A stretch of 64,000 nucleotides of DNA from UBA7803 sp041690675 (lineage in GTDB: Bacteria > Pseudomonadota > Gammaproteobacteria > Pseudomonadales > Azotimanducaceae), in the NCBI GenBank assembly GCA_041690675.1, contig JAWLGU010000006.1:32585-96584 (forward strand), in the 5' to 3' direction. The notes beneath the pieces were generated by a model, which did no database searches, was not told the origin of the DNA, and saw only the letters and a list, made by a program, of their open reading frames with translations. The first letter of the stretch is position 1, and each line of letters begins with the position of its first letter. This document shows positions 46,456 through 55,849 of this stretch, in pieces. Position numbers and translations under genes: made by a program.

Positions 46456-48552
46456 TCAATCTTCCAGCGCGGCGTCGAGCTCTGCCAGCGACGTGATGGG
46501 AAGTGAGCAGCGAAAGCCTTCGCACCGGTAGGCCACCACGCCGCCGTCGGCGGGCAGGTCCGCCGGCAGGTAGGGCGGCGCTGCGCTGCTCTGGTGCGGA
46601 ATGCCGTACACCATGCGCCACGGCTGGTAATCCCGGCGCGCCCGGTCGAGCCAGGGCGACAGCGCCTCGGCGGGGCCGCGGACCACAATGAGCTCGTTGG
46701 CCGCCAAGGTGGACTCCAGCGCCGTCAGCAGGCTGCAGTGAGCGGCCGGGTGTTGCGCCATCTGGCCCCAGGCCCAATCGATCGTTCGGTTGGCAGCCTC
46801 CAGGTACCGTGGCTCCGCCAGCAGATGGCCCAGATCCCACAACGCCCGGGCCGCGACGCCGTTGCCCGGAGGCAGGGCCTCGTCCTGGGTGGGCTTGGGG
46901 CGGAAGATGAGCGCCTCCTGGTCGTGGGCCGTGAAGTAGAAGCCGCCCGCAGCTGAATCCTCGAAGCGTTCCAGCAGAATCTCCGCCAGGTCCGCGGCGA
47001 AGCGCAGATCCTCGTCCCGCCATCGCACGGTCAGTAGCGTCAGCAACGCGTCCAGCAGGTAGGCGTGGTCGTCGAGGTACGCGGGGTACTTGGCCCGGCC
47101 TGCCTTCCAGGTGGCGTAGAGCGTGCCGTCCACGAACAGCGCCTCTCTCAGGAAATCGACGGCCGCCTGGGCCGCGTCCAGCCATTCGGCGGCCCCGAGC
47201 CGGGCTGCGGCGCGGGCCAGGCCCTTCACCGCCAGGCCGTTCCAGCCGGTGAGGATCTTATCGTCGGTGGCCGGCCGCGGCCGCTGATCCCGCTGCGTCA
47301 GCAGCTTGCGCCGGGCCGACGCCAGCAGGGCATCGGCTCGCTCCGGGGTCAGCGACAGGCGTTCCACCACGGAACGCCACGCGTCGTGCCGGTGCAGGAT
47401 CCACCGGCCTTCGAAGTTCGCCGGCTTGTCCAGGCCGTAGAGCGTTTCCACCACCAGGTACTCGTCCGGGTCGAGCAGCCGCTTGACCTCCTCGCGCCGC
47501 CACAGGTAGTACTTGCCCTCCTCGCCCTCGGAATCCGCGTCCAGCGCTGCGTAGAAGCCTCCCTGCGGATGGCGCATCTCCCGGAGCATCCACTCGGCCG
47601 TCTCCCGGACCGCGCCGGCGAACAGGGCATCGCCACCCACCCCCAGGGCGTCGCTGTACAGGGCGAGCAGCAGCCCGTTGTCGTAGAGCATCTTCTCGAA
47701 GTGGGGGATCATCCAGCGTTGATCCGTGGCGTATCGGCAGAACCCGCCGCCCAGGTGGTCGTAGATGCCGCCCCGCGCCATCTTCGTCAGCGTGGTCATC
47801 ACCATGTCCAGGGCCTGCCGATCCGGGGCGCCGGGGCTCTGCTCCGGCGCGCCCGGGTGGCGGCTGAAGGCCCAGGCCCTGAGCAGCCGCTCGAGGCTCG
47901 CGGGCATAGGGAACTTGGGCGCCGTGCCGAACCCCCCTTCCACGGCGTCGTACTGGCGGGCGAGCTGATCCCGGGCGGTCTCGAGCAGGCGCGGTGCCTC
48001 TGCGGGGCGTGCGCCCGGGTCGTCCGGGGCGGCCGGCGCCCCCGGATTCAGGCTGTCCAGCACGTCCACCACCCGCCGCCCCTGGGCATCCAGCTCCGCG
48101 CGGCGGGTCCGGAACAGCTCCGCGACCCGCAGCAGCACGTCCACCAGGCCCGGCAACCCGTAGCGGGCGGTCTTTGGAAAGTAGGTGCCGCCGAAGAACG
48201 GCACCAGCGTGTCCGGGTCCAAGAACATGGTGAGCGGCCAGCCGCCGTTCTGTTGGGTAAGGAGCTGGTGGGCAAGCTGGTATACTTTGTCGAGGTCCGG
48301 GCGCTCCTCGCGATCGACCTTGACGTTCACGAAGTGCGCGTTCATCACCTCCGCCACCTCCCTGTCCTCGAAGGATTCGTGGGCCATCACGTGGCACCAG
48401 TGGCAGGCCGAATAGCCGATGGAGAGCAGAATGGGCTTCTGGGCGCTCCGGGCCAGACGCAGCGCCTCGTCGTCCCAGGGGTGCCAATCCACCGGATTGT
48501 CCGCGTGCTGCAGCAGATACGGGCTGGTCTCGAAGGCCAGGCGATTGCTCAT
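46456..48552 (-). CDS. Thioredoxin-domain protein, YyaL/SSP411 (DUF255) family
   Basis: This 698-residue protein has an N-terminal thioredoxin-like DUF255 domain starting MSNRLAFETSPYLLQHADNPVDW, with a redox-type CHWC (C50, C53) in SACHWCHVMAHESFED, and a C-terminal six-hairpin glycosidase-like domain (for example GGIYDHLGGGFCRYATDQRW and PHFEKMLYDNGLL). The family is widespread, from bacteria to mammalian spermatogenesis-associated protein 20, but its biochemical role is unclear. The ATG at 48552 is chosen over an upstream start at 48585. It is divergent from rppH. Confidence 0.93.
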   Translation of the reverse strand: MSNRLAFETSPYLLQHADNPVDWHPWDDEALRLARSAQKPILLSIGYSACHWCHVMAHESFEDREVAEVMNAHFVNVKVDREERPDLDKVYQLAHQLLTQQNGGWPLTMFLDPDTLVPFFGGTYFPKTARYGLPGLVDVLLRVAELFRTRRAELDAQGRRVVDVLDSLNPGAPAAPDDPGARPAEAPRLLETARDQLARQYDAVEGGFGTAPKFPMPASLERLLRAWAFSRHPGAPEQSPGAPDRQALDMVMTTLTKMARGGIYDHLGGGFCRYATDQRWMIPHFEKMLYDNGLLLALYSDALGVGGDALFAGAVRETAEWMLREMRHPQGGFYAALDADSEGEEGKYYLWRREEVKRLLDPDEYLVVETLYGLDKPANFEGRWILHRHDAWRSVVERLSLTPERADALLASARRKLLTQRDQRPRPATDDKILTGWNGLAVKGLARAAARLGAAEWLDAAQAAVDFLREALFVDGTLYATWKAGRAKYPAYLDDHAYLLDALLTLLTVRWRDEDLRFAADLAEILLERFEDSAAGGFYFTAHDQEALIFRPKPTQDEALPPGNGVAARALWDLGHLLAEPRYLEAANRTIDWAWGQMAQHPAAHCSLLTALESTLAANELIVVRGPAEALSPWLDRARRDYQPWRMVYGIPHQSSAAPPYLPADLPADGGVVAYRCEGFRCSLPITSLAELDAALED

Positions 48553-48712
48553 CGGAAGCTCCATGCGCACCCGAACTCGAAGCATCGTCTCACGGATGAC
48601 GGGCCGCTAGAACCCGGTCGCGGTGCCGGACGCTCCGGCGATGCCGCGGCCGTGGGTGCAATTGGTATTTTTCCCGGGTTTGAGGTTCAATCGAGTGAAA
48701 CATTTGTTGGAC

Positions 48713-49246
48713 ATGACGACAGTGGTTGATGCAGACGGTTACCGGCCCAACGTCGGGATCGTCCTCTCCAACGACCTGGGTCAGGTGCTCTGGGCCCGCC
48801 GGGTGGGCGGCCACGACGCCTGGCAGTTTCCTCAAGGCGGCATCAACGAGGACGAATCCCTGGAAGAGGCGCTGTTCCGCGAGCTTCACGAGGAAGTCGG
48901 GCTCGCGCCGGACAGCGTGCAGATCCTGGCCCGCACCCGGGGCTGGCTGCGCTATCGGCTGCCGAAGCGGCTGCGGCGTTACAACTCCAGTCCCGGCTTC
49001 AAGGGGCAGAAGCAGAAGTGGTTCCTCCTCAGGATGCTGGCGGACGACGACCGCGTTCACGTGGACGCCTGCGACAGGCCCGAGTTCGATCACTGGCGCT
49101 GGGTGAGCTACTGGTACCCGGTGCACCAGGTGGTGGATTTCAAGCGGGAGGTGTATCGGCGCGCCTTGAAGGAGCTCGCACCCCATCTGCCCTACGCCGG
49201 ATCCGGCCCGGGCGGTCGGGCCGGGCGGAGAGCGCCTGGATGCTGA
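48713..49246 (+). CDS. rppH: RNA pyrophosphohydrolase
   Basis: RppH removes pyrophosphate from 5'-triphosphate mRNA and so starts decay. The 177-residue protein has DADGYRPNVGIVLSN, a complete Nudix box starting GGINEDESLEEALFREL (42-64), and the RppH segments LRYRLPKRLRRY, GQKQKWFLL and WRWVSYWYPVHQVVDFKREV. I chose ATG 48713; GTG 48722 would also fit. It overlaps ptsP by seven bases, and this pair is conserved in gammaproteobacteria. Confidence 0.95.
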   Translation: MTTVVDADGYRPNVGIVLSNDLGQVLWARRVGGHDAWQFPQGGINEDESLEEALFRELHEEVGLAPDSVQILARTRGWLRYRLPKRLRRYNSSPGFKGQKQKWFLLRMLADDDRVHVDACDRPEFDHWRWVSYWYPVHQVVDFKREVYRRALKELAPHLPYAGSGPGGRAGRRAPGC

Positions 49247-51525
49247 CGACCCTCCGGCGGATCGTTCAGGACGTCGCCGCCGCCAGCAGTTTCCAGGAAG
49301 CGCTGCGCATCATCGTTCACGATGTCCGCGAGGCGCTGGGGACCGAGGTCTGTTCCATCTACCTGTTGAGTCCGGAGGGCGACCGTTACCTGTTCGTCGC
49401 CACCGAGGGCCTCAACCAGGACGCCGTGGGCAAGCTGTCCCTCAGCCTGGACCAGGGCCTGACCACGCTGGTGGCGGGGCGCGCCGAGCCCATCAACCTG
49501 GAGAACGCCAGCGAGCATCCGCGCTTTCACTACATTCCCGAGATCGGCGAGGAGCCGTTCAACGCCTTCCTCGGCGTACCGGTGATCCACCACCGCCAGG
49601 TGCTGGGGGTGCTGGTGGTGCAGCAGCGCGACAAGCGCCGCTTCGACGAGAGCGAGGAGGCGTTCCTCGTCACCCTCGCCGCCCAGCTCGCCACGGTGAT
49701 GGCGCACGCCGAGGCCACTGGCGACATCCAGAAGATCTTCGACGTGTTCGGCGGCCGGGTCTCCGAGGCCAGCGACGTGATGTTCCGCGGTATCGCCGGC
49801 GCGCCGGGCATCGCCATCGGCACGGCGGTCGTGATGCAGCCGCCGGCGAGCCTGGAAGGCGTGCCCGAGCGGGAGGCCGAGGACGTCACGGTGGAGCTCA
49901 TGGTGCTGGATCGCGCCATCAACGCGGTCCGACAGGACATCCGCCGCATCAGCGAGGAATTCTCCCAGAGTCTGCCCCGGGAAGAGCTGGCGCTGTTCGA
50001 CGCGTACCTGCACATGCTCGACGACGACGCGCTGGCGGGTGACATCCGCGAGCGGGTGCGCCGGGGGATGTGGGCGCAAGGGGCGCTGAAACAGGTGATC
50101 CGCGAGCACGTGCGCCGCTTCGAGGCCATGGAGGATTCGTATCTGCGCGAACGCGGCGCCGACGTGAAGGATCTGGGCCTGCGTGTCCTCGCCTATCTCC
50201 AGGACATCCGCGCGCGCAAGACCCACTTCCCGCCGAACACGGTGCTGGTGGGTCACGAGGTGACGCCGAGCATGCTCGCCAACATCCCGCCGGAGAACCT
50301 GAAGGGCATCGTCTCGGTGCGCGGCTCGGGCAGCTCCCACGTGGCGATCCTGGCCCGGGCCCTGGACATTCCCGCCGTCATGGGGGCCGTGGACCTGCCG
50401 CTGGCGGATCTGGACGGCGAGCCGGTGATCGTCGATGGCTTCTACGGCGAGGTCTTCCTCAACCCGTCGAATCACCTCTCCGAGAGCTACGAGTCGCTCA
50501 TCGCCGAGGAGCGGGAATTCGCCACCGAGCTCGAGGACTTGAAGGAGCTGCCCTCCATCACCCTGGACGGCTGGCGGGTAGAGCTGTGGGTGAACATCGG
50601 CCTCATCGGTGACATCTCCCGGTCCCTGGACCGCGGTGCGGAGGGCATCGGCCTGTTCCGCACCGAAGTGCCGTTCATGACCAAGGACCGCTTCCCCACC
50701 GAGGAGGAGCAGCGGGCCCTGTACCGCCAGCACATGGAGGCCTTCGAGCCCCGGCCGGTGACCATGCGCAGCCTGGACATCGGCGGCGACAAGGCGCTCT
50801 CCTATTTCCCCATCCACGAGGAGAACCCATTCCTAGGCTGGCGGGGCATCCGGGTGACCCTGGATCATCCGGAGATCTTCATGGTTCAAGCCCGGGCCAT
50901 GATCAAGGCCAACGCCGGATTGCGCGGCGAGCTGCGCATCATGCTGCCCATGATCTCCAGCATGAACGAGGTGGAGGAGGCGAAGGCGCTGATCCACCGG
51001 GCCTACATCGAGGTGCTGGAGGAAGGGGTGCAGGTCAAGCAGCCCCTGGTGGGGGTCATGGTGGAGGTCCCGGCCGCCGTGTACCAGGCCCGCCAGCTCG
51101 CCCGCCGGGTGGATTTCCTGGCCGTGGGCTCCAACGATCTGACCCAGTACATGCTGGCGGTGGACCGGAACAACCCGCGGGTCGCCGATCTGTACCAGGA
51201 GACCCATCCGGCGGTGCTCACTGCCCTGCGCGAGGTGGCGCGGGCGGCGCACCGGGAGAACTCCTACGTGGGCATCTGCGGAGAGCTGGCCGGCAACCCC
51301 ATCGGCGCGGTGCTGCTGCTGGCCATGGGGTACCACGTGCTGTCCATGAACGCCACCAACCTGCCCAAAGTGAAGTGGGTGATCCGCAACATCCGGCGCC
51401 GGGACGCCCGGCGCATGTTGGCCCGGGTGCTGCGCATGACCACCGCCGAGGAGGTTCAGTCGTTCATGCGCGCCCAGCTGCGCCAGGCGGGGTTGGGGCG
51501 GGTGGTGCCCTCGTATCATGCATAG
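49240..51525 (+). CDS. ptsP: PEP-protein phosphotransferase PtsP (EI-Ntr)
   Basis: PtsP is enzyme I of the nitrogen-related PTS; it passes phosphate from PEP to NPr (PtsO). The 761-residue protein has an N-terminal GAF domain (about 15-165), the EI N-domain with active-site H367 (GSGSSHVAILARAL), and the PEP-binding barrel with EGIGLFRTEVPFM, MRSLDIGGDKAL, the VEVPAAV strand, GSNDLTQYMLAVDRNN and the active-site Cys region YVGICGELAGNP. It starts inside rppH. A heptamer element follows its stop codon. Confidence 0.95.
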   Translation: MLTTLRRIVQDVAAASSFQEALRIIVHDVREALGTEVCSIYLLSPEGDRYLFVATEGLNQDAVGKLSLSLDQGLTTLVAGRAEPINLENASEHPRFHYIPEIGEEPFNAFLGVPVIHHRQVLGVLVVQQRDKRRFDESEEAFLVTLAAQLATVMAHAEATGDIQKIFDVFGGRVSEASDVMFRGIAGAPGIAIGTAVVMQPPASLEGVPEREAEDVTVELMVLDRAINAVRQDIRRISEEFSQSLPREELALFDAYLHMLDDDALAGDIRERVRRGMWAQGALKQVIREHVRRFEAMEDSYLRERGADVKDLGLRVLAYLQDIRARKTHFPPNTVLVGHEVTPSMLANIPPENLKGIVSVRGSGSSHVAILARALDIPAVMGAVDLPLADLDGEPVIVDGFYGEVFLNPSNHLSESYESLIAEEREFATELEDLKELPSITLDGWRVELWVNIGLIGDISRSLDRGAEGIGLFRTEVPFMTKDRFPTEEEQRALYRQHMEAFEPRPVTMRSLDIGGDKALSYFPIHEENPFLGWRGIRVTLDHPEIFMVQARAMIKANAGLRGELRIMLPMISSMNEVEEAKALIHRAYIEVLEEGVQVKQPLVGVMVEVPAAVYQARQLARRVDFLAVGSNDLTQYMLAVDRNNPRVADLYQETHPAVLTALREVARAAHRENSYVGICGELAGNPIGAVLLLAMGYHVLSMNATNLPKVKWVIRNIRRRDARRMLARVLRMTTAEEVQSFMRAQLRQAGLGRVVPSYHA

Positions 51526-51542
51526 CCGCCCCTGCCGGGGCG

Positions 51543-51636
51543 GCGCTGTCGGCTATCCGCTGTCCGCTGTCCGCAGGAACGATGCCCCCAGAATCTCGGC
51601 ATTCGCCTCTTGCCGAAAGCTGACAGCTGATCGCTA
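51543..51636. repeat. Inverted-heptamer intergenic element, copy 3
   Basis: The left units are GCGCTGT, CGGCTAT, CCGCTGT and CCGCTGT (51543-51570), followed by CCGCAGG and a 41-bp core with CCAGAATCTCGG. The right units are AAAGCTG, ACAGCTG and ATCGCTA (51616-51636), inverted relative to the left. Its core aligns with that of copy 1 without gaps at about 26 of 41 positions by eye. The last CTA is the TAG stop of phoD on the minus strand. The element fills the ptsP-phoD convergent gap. Confidence 0.8.
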
Positions 51637-53235
51637 TACGTCTTTCGGTGGGCTGGGCGCTTCCACCCTCTCGAGATGATTGCTTCCCCGGGCCGTGGCG
51701 AAGGCGGCGCCGAAGCGCTCGCCCGAGCCGGGGTCGAGCAGATTGTCCACGTACCACCACTCGCCCTGGGCCCGGTCCGCGTCCAGGTCGAGCAGCAGGT
51801 AGCCGTGCTCGCGCAGGTTGACGTAGTGGATGTGGGGCCGGTCCCGGACCACGGCCGCCTCGCGTTCCTGCAGCGCGGGCGCCTCGCCTTCCGGTCCCGG
51901 GGAGGTGACGGAGGTGGTCACCAGCTCCACGGCCAGGCTGCCGCGCCCGGTGGCCCGGTCGTAGGCCTCGCTCGTGGGGTCCGGGGTGACGTCCATGGCC
52001 CAGGCGGTATGGATGTCGCCGGTGAGGATCACGGTGTCCCGGATGCGCTCGGCGGCGAGCTGGTCGAGGATCGCGTTGCGGGAAGCCGGATAGCCGTCCC
52101 ACTGATCGGTGTTGAGCAGCAGCCCGTCGTCGGCGATGAGCTGGGCGAACATGAGCTGCTGGCCGATGAGCCGCCAGGCGCTGCCGCGGCGCACGGATGC
52201 CCGTAGCCGTTCCGCCAGCCAGGCGTGCTGATCGGCGCCGAGCAGGGTGCGCGCCGGATCGCGGATGGCAGGGGCGTCGGCGCGGTCCGCCACCTGCCGG
52301 CTGCGCCCGTGCAGCCGGGTGTCCAGCATGACGAGCTCCGCCAGCCCGCCGAGCCGAAAGCTGCGATAAATGTGCGGACCGTCGGCTCCGTGCTGCTCGC
52401 GGATGGGCAGCCATTCGTGGTAGGCGCGGATGGCCGCGCCGCGGCGGTCGTGCCAGGAACCCTCCCCGTCGTTGTGGTTCTCGGCGCCGTCGCGCCAGGC
52501 GTTGTTGGCACTTTCGTGGTCGTCCCAGACACAGATCCACGGGTGCTGGCGGTGGGCTTCCTGCAGATCCGGATCCGACTTGTACTGGGCGTGGCGGATC
52601 CGGTAGTCGGCGAGCGAGACGATCTCGTGAGCGGGCTGGTGCACCCGCCCGATGTCGCGGCCGTCGCCGTAGGTGCCCGCGGCGTACTCGTACAGGTAGT
52701 CGCCCAGGTGCAGCACCAGGTCCAGGTCGCTGCGGCGGGCGATGTGGCGATAGGCGCTGAAGTAACCGAAGGGGAAGTTGGAGCAGCTCGCCACCGCCAG
52801 GCGCAGCCGGCTCACGGCGTGCTCCGGCAGCGTGCGGGTGCGCCCCACCGGGCTCGCTTCCCCCAGCGCGTCGAAGCGGTAGTAGTAGGTGCGCCCGCCT
52901 TCCAGGCCCAGCGCGTCCACCTTGACGGTGTGGTCGCGGGCCGGGAGCGCCGTCACCACCCCCTGATTGACCACCCGCCGGAACCCGGGATCGGCCGCGA
53001 TTTCCCAACGAACCGGCACCGGTCCCCGGGCGGTGATCCGGGTCCAGAGGATCACGCGGTCGGCCAGGGGGTCGCCGCTCGCGACCCCGTGCTGGAACAC
53101 GTCGCCGACTTCCCGGTCCCGGCCGGATCCGCCTTCGGCGGCGCTGTCACCGGCGGCGCCGGCACATCCGCCACCGGCGGCCGCAGCGGCGGCGGCCAGC
53201 GAGGCCCCGGAAACGAATCGTCGACGCGTGATCAT
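51634..53235 (-). CDS. phoD: Alkaline phosphatase D family protein
   Basis: This 533-residue PhoD-type metallophosphoesterase hydrolyses phosphate mono- or diesters outside the cytoplasm. A Tat signal (TRRRFVSG at 3-10, then an Ala-rich core) is present, and a cysteine after GGG near residue 24 could make it a lipoprotein. Family features are FQHGVASGDPLADRVILWTR, the metal-site motifs HLGDYLYEY and VWDDHESANN, and ILTGDIHTAWAMD. The long in-frame extension to 54090 is antisense to other genes and is rejected. Its TAG stop is the end of repeat copy 3. Confidence 0.92.
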   Translation of the reverse strand: MITRRRFVSGASLAAAAAAAGGGCAGAAGDSAAEGGSGRDREVGDVFQHGVASGDPLADRVILWTRITARGPVPVRWEIAADPGFRRVVNQGVVTALPARDHTVKVDALGLEGGRTYYYRFDALGEASPVGRTRTLPEHAVSRLRLAVASCSNFPFGYFSAYRHIARRSDLDLVLHLGDYLYEYAAGTYGDGRDIGRVHQPAHEIVSLADYRIRHAQYKSDPDLQEAHRQHPWICVWDDHESANNAWRDGAENHNDGEGSWHDRRGAAIRAYHEWLPIREQHGADGPHIYRSFRLGGLAELVMLDTRLHGRSRQVADRADAPAIRDPARTLLGADQHAWLAERLRASVRRGSAWRLIGQQLMFAQLIADDGLLLNTDQWDGYPASRNAILDQLAAERIRDTVILTGDIHTAWAMDVTPDPTSEAYDRATGRGSLAVELVTTSVTSPGPEGEAPALQEREAAVVRDRPHIHYVNLREHGYLLLDLDADRAQGEWWYVDNLLDPGSGERFGAAFATARGSNHLERVEAPSPPKDV

Positions 53236-53330
53236 GCCGGCCCTCCCCCTGTCCCCGGCAACCATAGCCTCAGGCCGTCTCCCTGTCACCCCGGTTGTCC
53301 GCGCGCAACAGGTAGCCGCACGGGCACGAA

Positions 53331-54092
53331 TCACTCCACGGCGAGCTCGAAGCTCGAGCGGTGCCCCGGCTCTCCGCCGGGGCCATACTGCTGCTCCACG
53401 AACCGTGCCCGCGGCTCGCACCCGCGCGCGTGCTCGAAGATCACCACAGTGCTGGCACGGGTGCCGTACTCCTCGCCGGCGATGAAGCAGGGCGCCACCC
53501 GGCGCTCCAGCTCCAGGGGGCGGCCGCGGCGCGGCAGCTCCGAGTCCGGTGGTACCGTGGCGTCCCGCAGCAGGGCGAGCAGCACCTCGGGCTCCGGGCC
53601 CGCCTGCATCACCCTCTGCAGGGCCTGCCGGCCCCGGGCCACCTTGGGCCAGGCAGCGCCCAGCTCGGCGTTGGCCAGGCCGTAGATTCCCGGCGGGAGA
53701 TCCTGGGTATGCCCCCGGTTCGAGGTGTACACCAGCGCCGTGGTGTCCCACATCAGCAGGTTGAAGCCGCGATAACGCTGGCCGTCCACGTGGTGGGCGA
53801 AGTGGTGGGACCCGGCGCGGCTCGACAGGAACGCTTCCGGCAGGCGGCCGCGGGACAGCGGAGCTTCGGACGGACCCTCTTCGGCGAAGTTGGTCACCGC
53901 CGCGAAGCGCCCGTCGCGGCTGATGCCGAGCCACGTTCCGCCTGCGGACAGATCCCGGCCCGCGAGCAGCCGCGGGCGGTCTTCCCAGAAATGTGCGCTC
54001 GTGGCCGGGCGGGCGTAGAATTCGTCGCGGTTCGCCGCCACCACCAGGGGATGGTCGGACTGCGGATCGTAGGCGAAGAGTATCAGGCACAT
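53331..54092 (-). CDS. NRDE (TANGO2-like) family protein
   Basis: This 253-residue protein has the NRDE family signature AANRDEFYARP near the N-terminus and GGTWLGISRDGRFAAVTNF, typical of TANGO2/NRDE proteins, whose function is debated (heme or lipid handling has been proposed). The start is taken at ATG 54092, giving MCLILFAYD with Cys2, which would be the N-terminal residue after Met removal, as in Ntn hydrolases. The upstream ATG at 54146 is less likely. It is divergent from lgt. Confidence 0.9.
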   Translation of the reverse strand: MCLILFAYDPQSDHPLVVAANRDEFYARPATSAHFWEDRPRLLAGRDLSAGGTWLGISRDGRFAAVTNFAEEGPSEAPLSRGRLPEAFLSSRAGSHHFAHHVDGQRYRGFNLLMWDTTALVYTSNRGHTQDLPPGIYGLANAELGAAWPKVARGRQALQRVMQAGPEPEVLLALLRDATVPPDSELPRRGRPLELERRVAPCFIAGEEYGTRASTVVIFEHARGCEPRARFVEQQYGPGGEPGHRSSFELAVE

Positions 54093-54205
54093 GGGCTCAA
54101 GCAGCCCGGCGCTGGTGCTCACGGCCCAGGCGCCGGCATGGTTCACGGCCGGCCAGTTTACCAGAGCGACACCGTCAACAGAGCGAACACGGAGGCTTGC
54201 CGCGG

Positions 54206-55054
54206 GTGCAGCATCCCTACTATCCGGACATCGACCCCGTCATCATTTCCCTGGGCCCGCTGGCCCTGCGCTGGTACGGGCTTGCCTACCTGGCCGCCTT
54301 CGCGCTGTGCTGGTGGCTCGGCCGGGTGCGGGCCGACCGGCCCGGCAGCGGCTGGAGCCGCCAGGACGTCTCCGACGTGGTGTTCTACGGCGCAGTGGGT
54401 GCCGTGCTGGGGGGGCGCATCGGCTACACCCTGTTCTACGGGTTCGAGCAGCTCATGCGGGATCCGCTGTTCATCCTGCGGATCTGGGAAGGTGGCATGT
54501 CGTTTCACGGCGGGCTCATCGGCGCGCTGCTGGGGCTGTGGTGGTTCGGCCGCGCCAGCGGACGGTCGTTCCTGCAGGTGGGCGATTTCGTGGCGCCGCT
54601 GGGTGCGCCGGGGCTCGGGCTGGGCCGCCTCGGCAACTTCGCCAACACCGAGTTGCCGGGGCGCATGACCGACTCCGTGTTCGGCCTGATCTATCCCTGT
54701 GACGCCGAGGCCATCCGGCAGATCAATCCTCTGTGCGTGGGCGAATGGGAATCCTTCGCCCGCCATCCGTCGCCGCTCTACCAGGCGTTCGCCGAGGGGT
54801 TGGTGCTGTTCGTGCTGGTGTGGTGGTTCTCGTCGCGGCCACGGCCCACGGGGGCGGTGTCCGGCATGTTCCTGGTGGGCTACGGCACCCTGCGCTTCCT
54901 CACCGAGTTCTTCCGCACGCCGGATGCTCACATCGGGTTCGTCGCGCTGGATTGGCTGACCATGGGGCAGCTGCTGTCGATCCCCATGGTGCTGGCTGGT
55001 ATCGTTCTGCTCCTGCGACGACGTGAGCCCTCCCGGGCCGAGGCTACCTCGTGA
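54206..55054 (+). CDS. lgt: Prolipoprotein diacylglyceryl transferase
   Basis: Lgt adds diacylglycerol to the lipobox cysteine of prolipoproteins. The 282-residue membrane protein has about seven hydrophobic helices, YGLAYLAAF early on, GGMSFHGGLIGA with the conserved His, and GLGLGRLGNFANTELPG with the essential Arg. The start is GTG 54206, which has GGAGG ten bases upstream. A TTG at 54197 is too close to that site. Its stop overlaps thyA in a GTGA junction. Confidence 0.95.
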   Translation: MQHPYYPDIDPVIISLGPLALRWYGLAYLAAFALCWWLGRVRADRPGSGWSRQDVSDVVFYGAVGAVLGGRIGYTLFYGFEQLMRDPLFILRIWEGGMSFHGGLIGALLGLWWFGRASGRSFLQVGDFVAPLGAPGLGLGRLGNFANTELPGRMTDSVFGLIYPCDAEAIRQINPLCVGEWESFARHPSPLYQAFAEGLVLFVLVWWFSSRPRPTGAVSGMFLVGYGTLRFLTEFFRTPDAHIGFVALDWLTMGQLLSIPMVLAGIVLLLRRREPSRAEATS

Positions 55055-55845
55055 AGCAGTATCTGGATCTCATGCGCCGGGTGCGTGAGCACGGCGTGTA
55101 CAAGGGCGACCGCACCGGCACCGGCACCTACAGCGTGTTCGGCCACCAGATGCGTTTCGACCTGAGCCAAGGCTTCCCCCTCGTCACCACCAAGAAAATG
55201 TTCGTCAAGGGCATCATCCACGAGCTCCTGTGGTTCCTGCAGGGCAGCACCAACGTGAAGTACCTGCAGGACCACGGGGTGCACATCTGGGACGAGTGGG
55301 CGGACGAGCACGGGGAGCTGGGGCCCGTCTACGGCTCGCAATGGCGGTCCTGGCCCGCACCCGACGGCAGCACCATCGACCAGATCCAGCGGGTCGTGGG
55401 CGACATCCGGCACAACCCGGACTCGCGGCGGCTCATCGTCAGTGCCTGGAACGTGGCGGAGGTGGATCGGATGGCCCTGCCCCCCTGCCACACCCTGTTC
55501 CAGTTCTACGTGGCCGAGGGACGGCTCTCCTGCCAGCTCTACCAGCGCAGCGCCGACGTGTTCCTCGGGGTGCCCTTCAACATCGCCTCCTACGCGCTGC
55601 TGACCCTGATGGTGGCCCAGGTGTGCGGGCTCGCGCCGGGGGAGTTCGTGCACACCTTCGGCGATGCCCACCTCTACGCCAACCATCTGCAGCAAGCGGA
55701 CCGGCAGCTGGCCCGGGAACCGCGGCCGCTGCCCACCATGGCTCTGAACCCCGAGGTGACCGACATCTTCGCGTTCCGCTTCGAAGACTTCGTACTGGAA
55801 GGCTACCGCAGCCACGCCGGCATCAAGGCGCCCATCGCGGTCTAG
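55051..55845 (+). CDS. thyA: Thymidylate synthase
   Basis: ThyA methylates dUMP to dTMP using methylene-THF. The 264-residue protein has the same length as E. coli ThyA and the catalytic cysteine at the same number, C146 (ALPPCHTLFQF). DRTGTGTYSVFG, QRSADVFLGVPFNIASYALL and the C-terminal KAPIAV are present. It starts with GTG, overlapping the lgt stop, and folA follows 4 bp downstream, which recycles the dihydrofolate product. Confidence 0.97.
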   Translation: MKQYLDLMRRVREHGVYKGDRTGTGTYSVFGHQMRFDLSQGFPLVTTKKMFVKGIIHELLWFLQGSTNVKYLQDHGVHIWDEWADEHGELGPVYGSQWRSWPAPDGSTIDQIQRVVGDIRHNPDSRRLIVSAWNVAEVDRMALPPCHTLFQFYVAEGRLSCQLYQRSADVFLGVPFNIASYALLTLMVAQVCGLAPGEFVHTFGDAHLYANHLQQADRQLAREPRPLPTMALNPEVTDIFAFRFEDFVLEGYRSHAGIKAPIAV

Positions 55846-55849
55846 CGTC

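Noticed and set aside
51634..54090. A single 818-residue protein covering phoD and the region above it
   Set aside because: The extension beyond ATG 53235 reads out of frame through the NRDE gene. The Tat signal marks the true start.
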